64,000 bases of DNA, taken from assembly GCF_036689865.1 (NCBI RefSeq), contig NZ_JBAHUQ010000011.1, positions 62,001-126,000 on the forward strand. Reading direction: 5' to 3'. Source of the stretch: Magnetococcus sp. PR-3. Its GTDB lineage: Bacteria > Pseudomonadota > Magnetococcia > Magnetococcales > Magnetococcaceae. Shown one piece after another: positions 59,415 through 64,000 of this stretch. Both the position numbers and the translations under genes were made by a program. Under the pieces are notes generated by a model. That model was not told where the DNA came from and ran no database searches. It saw only the letters and a list, made by a program, of their open reading frames with translations. Numbering within the stretch: position 1 is the first letter of the stretch; the number at the start of each line of letters is the position of its first letter.

Positions 59415-60407
59415 TTTGAGCGACCCCAATATGTATATTTCTCAGGCTAGAAGCCCAAGAACTAAGTAACGTTACCAAGGTGAGATAGTACTGCCGGCTG
59501 GTCTATGCCAAGTCTGACGTATAGGCATGTCTGACCGACCGCAAATGTTGGCCCAATGTATCGTGTATTTTCCTGATCGACTGCGTTTGAGGGGGGAGAT
59601 CATGCTCGGGTGTTGCACGCTATGCCAACATCCTATGCAGACTGCAGCCATCCTTTAAGCCTGTTTAGGCAGCGTAAGTATGCTGAAAAGGGTGGATGTA
59701 GGTTATACAAACCGCTATTTCAATGGTGTTTCATCGATGCCTATGGTTTGTGGGCTCCCTCTATTTTGGCTTTTATGCATGCCAAACTTTGTAAATTCAG
59801 CTTACTACATCCCAGGTTTAGGCAAAAGACGATTCTATTCCAGGTTTCTCCAAGTGAGTGAAGTGCATAAAGGGGTTCTGTTGTCTTGTTGTTGGGTTCT
59901 ATAGAGGGAGAGGTGTTGAAGGTGATGGCTGTTTCTACGCAAGATCTTTTCAACATGCAGGCATCTCTGTGCAGTCTGCTGTTTGTATCGATTTAATGTT
60001 GATGCAGGTAAGTGTCTAAAGCTTAGGCCGTTATCCTGATGTGAGGTTAACGTGGGGGCCTTTTTTTGGGCTGATAGTAAGGGGTGTGCCAAGCGAAGGC
60101 GTTTTCCATATATGACCTGAGAATGGCACTTCGATTTAATGTTGATGCAGGTAAGTGTCTAAGGCTTAGGCCGTTATCCTGATGTAAGGTTAACGTGGGG
60201 GCCTTTTTTTGGGCTGATAGTAAGGGGTGTGCCAAGCGAAGGCGTTTTCCATATATGACCTGAGAATGGCACGTAAGGTGATATTAATGGTTGTGAATAG
60301 CAGCATGCCGACATTGAGCCCTAAGTTGATGGCTCTGCAAGCGAAGGGTGGGGGCGGTAGGTCAGACCTTTAAGGGGCGGTTGTCCGCTGTTGGTCGGTG
60401 CTCAGGT
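59415..60407. other. Intergenic region with tandem repeat
   Basis: About 990 bp between the stressosome operon and the NarL-type regulator, both on the minus strand. It contains the 143-bp tandem duplication at 59988-60272. Short frames on both strands inside it (for example 59835-60235, minus) simply follow the repeat and have no ribosome-binding site. The promoter of the stressosome operon should lie in 59415-59600. Confidence 0.5.
59988..60272. repeat. 143-bp tandem duplication
   Basis: Copies at 59988-60130 and 60131-60272 have a period of 143 bp and only about three differences. Each contains an imperfect hairpin (CGTTATCC/GGTTAACG) followed after about 9 nt by a run of seven T on the + strand. 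One of the differences falls in the hairpin loop. This is possibly a duplicated terminator or small RNA unit. Confidence 0.9.
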
Positions 60408-61052
60408 CTATACATTTACATCGTTACCAACCAAGCCGATGCTATAGGCATAGCTACATAGATCCATAGGGTTGCGGGCACCCACTTTGGATTTAATGTG
60501 AGAACGATGAATGTCTACCGTCTTAGAGCTAATTTTTAAGAGCTTAGCTACTTCCTTGCTGGTGTTGCCTTCAGCAATGAGTTGCAAAACCTGACGTTCT
60601 CTTAAAGAGAGCAGGCTACCACCCTCTTTAGATCCCCCCCCTGTTAACATGTTTCGAATATGAGCAGGTAGGGATTTGGAATAAAAAGTTTTCCCCGCCG
60701 CAATGGTCTCAATGGCATCTAACAGCGCGCGACGACCATCTTTTTTAAGGACAATGCCATTAAAACCCGTTGTGATGGATTCATTCAATAAAGGCCCAGA
60801 ACTGTAGGCCGTTAATATTAATATCAGGGGTGGTGATTCAAGCTTTTTAATTTCAGTAATAACATCAGGGCCAGACATTTTTGGCATGGAGAGATCAAGA
60901 ATGATCAAGTCTGGCTTAAGTTGTTGGGTTGAGCTTAAAGCCTGTATGCCATCCGCAACCTTGGCAATGACCTGGTAGGTACCACAACCATTCAGCAACA
61001 GTTCTACACCATCTCTGACGATTTCATGATCATCTGCAATGAGAACTTTCAT
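60408..61052 (-). CDS. NarL/FixJ-family response regulator
   Basis: 214 residues. The receiver (about 1-120) has ADDHE, LDLSMPKMSG and VLKKD; the C-terminal LuxR-type helix-turn-helix (about 150-205) has LSLRERQVLQLIAEG and SSKTVDIHRSHIKSK. The ATG at 61052 begins MKVLIADDHEIVRDG, the normal length. No cognate kinase is adjacent; it may be served by one of the HPt-bearing kinases nearby. Confidence 0.92.
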   Translation of the reverse strand: MKVLIADDHEIVRDGVELLLNGCGTYQVIAKVADGIQALSSTQQLKPDLIILDLSMPKMSGPDVITEIKKLESPPLILILTAYSSGPLLNESITTGFNGIVLKKDGRRALLDAIETIAAGKTFYSKSLPAHIRNMLTGGGSKEGGSLLSLRERQVLQLIAEGNTSKEVAKLLKISSKTVDIHRSHIKSKVGARNPMDLCSYAYSIGLVGNDVNV

Positions 61053-61791
61053 TTCTATGTCGCCCTAACACATTTTTCTTGGTTGAACCGTTTTGCCAAC
61101 ATTATGATGAAAGAAATCGTGCAGATAATGCGTTTTTGTTCTAAGTAAAAAAGTAACCTATTGATAGGGCTTAATTCTGTTTCTTCAAGTATATATCCGC
61201 TTGTTCTATCCGTATTTTACCGTTTTCTGTAAGTTGAACTTTATGTTCATCTGGTCGTTGGCCGCTTTTTACGGCCTATAAAGTAATTCTTAAAGGAAAT
61301 AGGGTGACAGTATCATGTGAGGGCAGGCTAATAAGGCAAAGGTCGTGGTGTGCAGTGAATAGTTTATATTTTGTAGATGGAAAAATGCGGTTTTGCATAT
61401 AATTATTATCTTTTTTTAGTGTGTGCCGCATAGTCCTTATCTTTATAACCCTATGTATAGAGGTTTCATCTGGTATATGCAATAGGGGTATTTACCTAGG
61501 TAGATCTCTGCTGTTTGAGGTTAATGAATAACGCAGAAGGTTTTTACTTAATCCATTTGAATGTTGCAAAGAGATCACTTGCACATAAAGAAAGGGTTAC
61601 AGATTGGCTTGCAGGCTGGTTCTTCTGGGAGGTTCTATGTGTCTGAGGATATCTGTATGAGGAAGGTGTGTGCTTGTAAGGTGTTGAATATCTAATGTTT
61701 GATGGTAATATGTATTTATGCTGCGCTTATGATCTTGCATGGCGTTGTTGTATCCATGGGGCATCATCACCGCTTCTCCCATGGTCCCTTT
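61053..61791. other. AT-rich intergenic region, nothing recognised
   Basis: About 740 bp upstream of the NarL-type regulator and bordering the transposase remnant. Rich in A/T up to about 61550. No coding frame, RNA gene or clear IS end was found. Confidence 0.4.
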
Positions 61792-62112
61792 TCAGCCGTT
61801 ACTTGTAGCGCTCTGTGGCCAAACAAGTGCTGCTGTCATGATGTTCAGCCCTCCGTAGTCAACAAAACTCTCTTTGTCTTGATGCTCAAACAGACAAGAT
61901 ATTAAGAGGTTCCCAAAGACCTTTTTCATGCGTCCCATGGCGGTATCTGCCAAGTTTCGCCGCCGATCATTACGCTTTTGCTTCCATGGATCAGGATCCT
62001 TGTTCCTAATCCGGCGCAAAGCTTGGCTCTGTAGAAAAATCGGTACCCCGCGGTTACCATACGGCTTGATCTTCGTCTTGTGTCGGGGCGGGATGGTTGA
62101 CTTTGCACCTTG
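61792..62112 (-). pseudogene. IS5-family transposase C-terminal remnant
   Basis: Minus-strand frame of about 106 codons ending at TGA (61794-61792) and preceded in frame by TAG at 62115-62113, with no start codon at its head. The translation reads like the C-terminus of IS5-type DDE transposases: AKSTIPPRHKTK, then WKQKRNDRRRNLADTAMGR with the conserved Arg-rich and Glu/Asp-containing motif, KKVFGNLL, and a final LN.MTAALVWPQS. The upstream two thirds are missing. No inverted terminal repeats were identified. A dead insertion-sequence fragment. Confidence 0.7.
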
Positions 62113-62305
62113 CTAGAGCGTTAAAAACACCGGTCCACAAGAGTATGGTTGTTCTAAGAGCTGTTCCAAACCCGATAGGAACACGTTGTTGCTCTTTATT
62201 AGACCACCCTTTACGCCCAGCCTATATGGTGGGCGTAAAGGGTGGCGACTTTAGATCAGGGATGATGCCTGCGGGTGATGGATACCAGAACACCCTAAAG
62301 GGTTG
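62113..62305. other. Spacer between transposase remnant and cupin gene
   Basis: About 190 bp containing a strong hairpin (62204-62245). No gene. Confidence 0.5.
62204..62245 (-). terminator. Perfect 16-bp hairpin downstream of the cupin gene
   Basis: CCACCCTTTACGCCCA (62204-62219) pairs fully with 62230-62245 across a 10-nt loop. It stands about 60 nt after the stop of the minus-strand cupin gene, so it probably ends or protects that transcript. No T tract follows on either strand, so classical intrinsic termination is uncertain. Confidence 0.55.
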
Positions 62306-63178
62306 TTACCTTGCAGAGGTAATTCGGAACTGACCGTTTGTGCGAACATAAACAAGGCTCTCTTCTCCGTCATTAGAGGAAAGCTTATGCAGAGTCTCCC
62401 CTTTTGAGCTGAAATAACTACCTGGCTCCAACGTCGTAACATCAGCCTTACCCGGCAGTTGGTACTGTGGTTGTCCCTTGATAATGACAGCACGGAAAGT
62501 TGAACCTTGGCTGTGTATCTTTCCCTTGAACCCTGGAGGCAGTTTGATGAAGCTTCCATTCAATTGGTCGTCTTGGGGATTTCCCCAAAGAAAGGCAACC
62601 TTAGGGCCGTTGTCAGAGGCTGACATACCGGATTGATCAACCCAGTTAATGTTCGAGGCATCCAGCCAGACAATATTCGATGAGTCGATGTTGACCGGTC
62701 GTTCACCGCTATCAAATGCCTGCTTGGCAGGGTGGACCAGATAGGGGCCTTCCTCAATTTCGATGTACGCTACATTGGTACGACCTTTAGCTGCGGTAAT
62801 GTGAGACTCCCCTTTGGGTTGTGTCCAAAAGGAGCCTTGGGGCATCCACATATCAGCGGCTTTGGGATCGTCGTTATGAATCAGGCCACTGATGACCACC
62901 CCACGATAGGAGACATTATGAATGTGAGAGGGTGAAGCAAAGCCATCCACAAACTTAACGAGAAATCCTGTTGGCACAGTACCCTTGCGGTCTCCCCAAA
63001 GTGTACCGGCCTGGGGGCTTTTGTCGCCACGTGCTGGGTTAAGCTGTTCCCAATCGACTTGGGATCTCAAGAGAAGGTTGGAATTTAACTCGGCAGCAAA
63101 ACCCATGGCTGGGGTTTGTAAAAAGGTGAAAGAAGCTGTTAAGACACCTGCAAGCATTAAAGATTTAAGTGATTTCAT
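62306..63178 (-). CDS. Secreted bicupin protein (DUF4437-like)
   Basis: 290 residues with a signal peptide (about 1-28, PAMGFA|AE). Two cupin-like halves follow: the first with [21 protein letters not shown] (H-x-H pattern), the second with [19 protein letters not shown]. Each half is preceded by a similar [10 protein letters not shown] / INWVDQSG segment and a LWG motif ([15 protein letters not shown]). This matches the DUF4437 family of periplasmic cupins as I know it. Metal-binding is likely in at least the first half. Encoded just after a quinone-oxidoreductase paralogue on the same strand, about 115 bp apart. Enzymatic role unknown. Confidence 0.78.
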   Translation of the reverse strand: MKSLKSLMLAGVLTASFTFLQTPAMGFAAELNSNLLLRSQVDWEQLNPARGDKSPQAGTLWGDRKGTVPTGFLVKFVDGFASPSHIHNVSYRGVVISGLIHNDDPKAADMWMPQGSFWTQPKGESHITAAKGRTNVAYIEIEEGPYLVHPAKQAFDSGERPVNIDSSNIVWLDASNINWVDQSGMSASDNGPKVAFLWGNPQDDQLNGSFIKLPPGFKGKIHSQGSTFRAVIIKGQPQYQLPGKADVTTLEPGSYFSSKGETLHKLSSNDGEESLVYVRTNGQFRITSAR

Positions 63179-63292
63179 GTTGTCCTCAACATTTCTGATA
63201 TGGCGATGTCTGAGCCACGCCTACTGCGTGATCAACATGCAAGTAAGGGTGGTATGATTCGTTTGAATAGAGGTGTTAAAGGAGCTTTTGCC

Positions 63293-64000
63293 CTAGATCT
63301 CTATGACAACCTTACCGATGGCTTGTCCACTGGTCAGATGCTGGTATGCCTGCCCAACGTCGGTTAAGCCAAATGGCTTTTCATCAAGTAACGGTTTCAA
63401 GCCACCTACATCAACAATCTCAGCAAGCTTTGCCAAAATAGCACCGTGCTCCTGCCGTTTATGGTTGTGCAGCATGGGAATAAGCATGAAGACTACATGC
63501 AGTGACAACCCTTTGAAGTGAGCCGTGGATAGGTCCATCTCCACCATAGAAACCGTTGTAGCGACATGTCCATTCAATGCCGCCGCCTCAAAAGAGTTGG
63601 CCATGTTTTCTCCGCCAACAGAGTCGAAAACAACGTTGAAACCTGCGCCATCGGTATGTTTGGCTACATAGTCAGCAACCTGCTCAGTCTTGTAGTTAAT
63701 GGCGGTTGCACCATATTTCTCTAGGGTTGCGGCCGCTTTTTCGTGAGAGATCGTGGCATAGACATCAGCGCCCAGATGCTTGGCCAGTTGCACGGCAACA
63801 TGTCCCACACCGCCAACCCCACCGTGAACCAGAACCTTTTGACCCGTCTTTACATGTGCTCTCATCAAGCCTTCATAGGCAGTAATAGCCACCAGTGGTA
63901 ATGCCGCTGCCTCACGCATAGAAAGGGTTTTCGGTTTGTGGGCAATCAGTCGAACGTCGACCAACATCTGTTCGGCGAGCGCCCCTTGTAGATCGGCAAG
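63293..64000 (-). CDS. Quinone-oxidoreductase-like medium-chain dehydrogenase (3' part, runs off right edge)
   Basis: The frame is open to the window edge, so only the last about 235 residues are present. The ATG at 63967 is internal: the 11 codons before it (LADLQGALAEQ) match LAALQGALAEF of the paralogue at 25622-26608. The cofactor motif VHGGVGGVGHVAVQLAK is identical to the paralogue, and the two proteins are very similar over the shared part (for example EQVADYVAKHT, FDSVGG, GHVATTVS). Zinc ligands absent. It precedes the secreted cupin gene. Function: NAD(P)H-dependent reduction of quinone- or enone-like compounds, inferred from family. Confidence 0.88.
   Translation of the reverse strand, partial: LADLQGALAEQMLVDVRLIAHKPKTLSMREAAALPLVAITAYEGLMRAHVKTGQKVLVHGGVGGVGHVAVQLAKHLGADVYATISHEKAAATLEKYGATAINYKTEQVADYVAKHTDGAGFNVVFDSVGGENMANSFEAAALNGHVATTVSMVEMDLSTAHFKGLSLHVVFMLIPMLHNHKRQEHGAILAKLAEIVDVGGLKPLLDEKPFGLTDVGQAYQHLTSGQAIGKVVIEI

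Noticed and set aside
59835-60235. Two minus-strand frames with identical starts (MAHPLLSAQKK)
   Set aside because: The similarity comes only from the 143-bp tandem repeat; no ribosome-binding site or codon bias.

Overview
The window is Gram-negative bacterial chromosome. It carries Sec signal peptides, outer-membrane barrels, periplasmic binding proteins and large hybrid histidine kinases. The very high density of multi-domain sensor kinases (7TMR-DISM, CHASE2 and SBP_bac_3 types) together with a TIGR02285-like binding protein suggests a metabolically versatile environmental proteobacterium. The style recalls Magnetococcales/Magnetospirillum-type genomes, but no marker gene here fixes the taxonomy. 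No tRNA, rRNA, CRISPR array or complete mobile element was seen. One IS5-type transposase remnant is present.

Layout. 1-1142: the 5' part of a secreted protein with an internal tandem duplication, running off the left edge. 1.6-4.4 kb: a lone formate-dehydrogenase-like molybdoenzyme. 5.4-7.7 kb: a CZB-type chemoreceptor, divergent from a SCO1-type copper chaperone. 8.8-13.5 kb: a small membrane protein, a GAF hybrid kinase and a periplasmic binding protein. 13.8-16.4 kb: a DUF2269 / SDR-DoxX / GbsR-MarR cluster with three copies of a palindromic operator. 17-18.3 kb: RtcB. 19-23.8 kb: a binding protein overlapping a hybrid kinase. 24.3-28.4 kb: LysR, quinone-oxidoreductase-like, radical SAM and SDR genes. 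28.5-30.7 kb: a FIST-adenylyl cyclase. 31.2-51.3 kb: nine tightly packed minus-strand signalling genes. 51.3-59.4 kb: more minus-strand signalling genes, ending in an RsbR/RsbS/RsbT-X stressosome-type module coupled to a hybrid kinase. 60.4-61 kb: a NarL/LuxR-type regulator. 61.8-64 kb: an IS remnant, a secreted DUF4437 cupin and a second quinone-oxidoreductase paralogue cut by the right edge.

How it works together (inference). About 28 kb (31.2-59.4) appears devoted to signal transduction. A cytoplasmic stressosome (PAS-PAS-STAS RsbR, STAS RsbS, fused RsbT-RsbX) would feed a soluble kinase with two receiver domains and an HPt domain. Four membrane hybrid kinases (two 7TMR-DISM, one with four tandem binding-protein domains, one CHASE2) each end in receiver plus HPt. 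Nearby receiver proteins offer three outputs: c-di-GMP synthesis (REC-GGDEF), sigma-54 transcription activation (REC-AAA-Fis) and a soluble REC-histidine kinase. Outer-membrane barrel, TPR/barrel and FecR proteins are interleaved in the same operon, which suggests envelope sensing. The best candidates for an undescribed system are the stressosome-to-phosphorelay operon and the nine-gene overlapping operon next to it.
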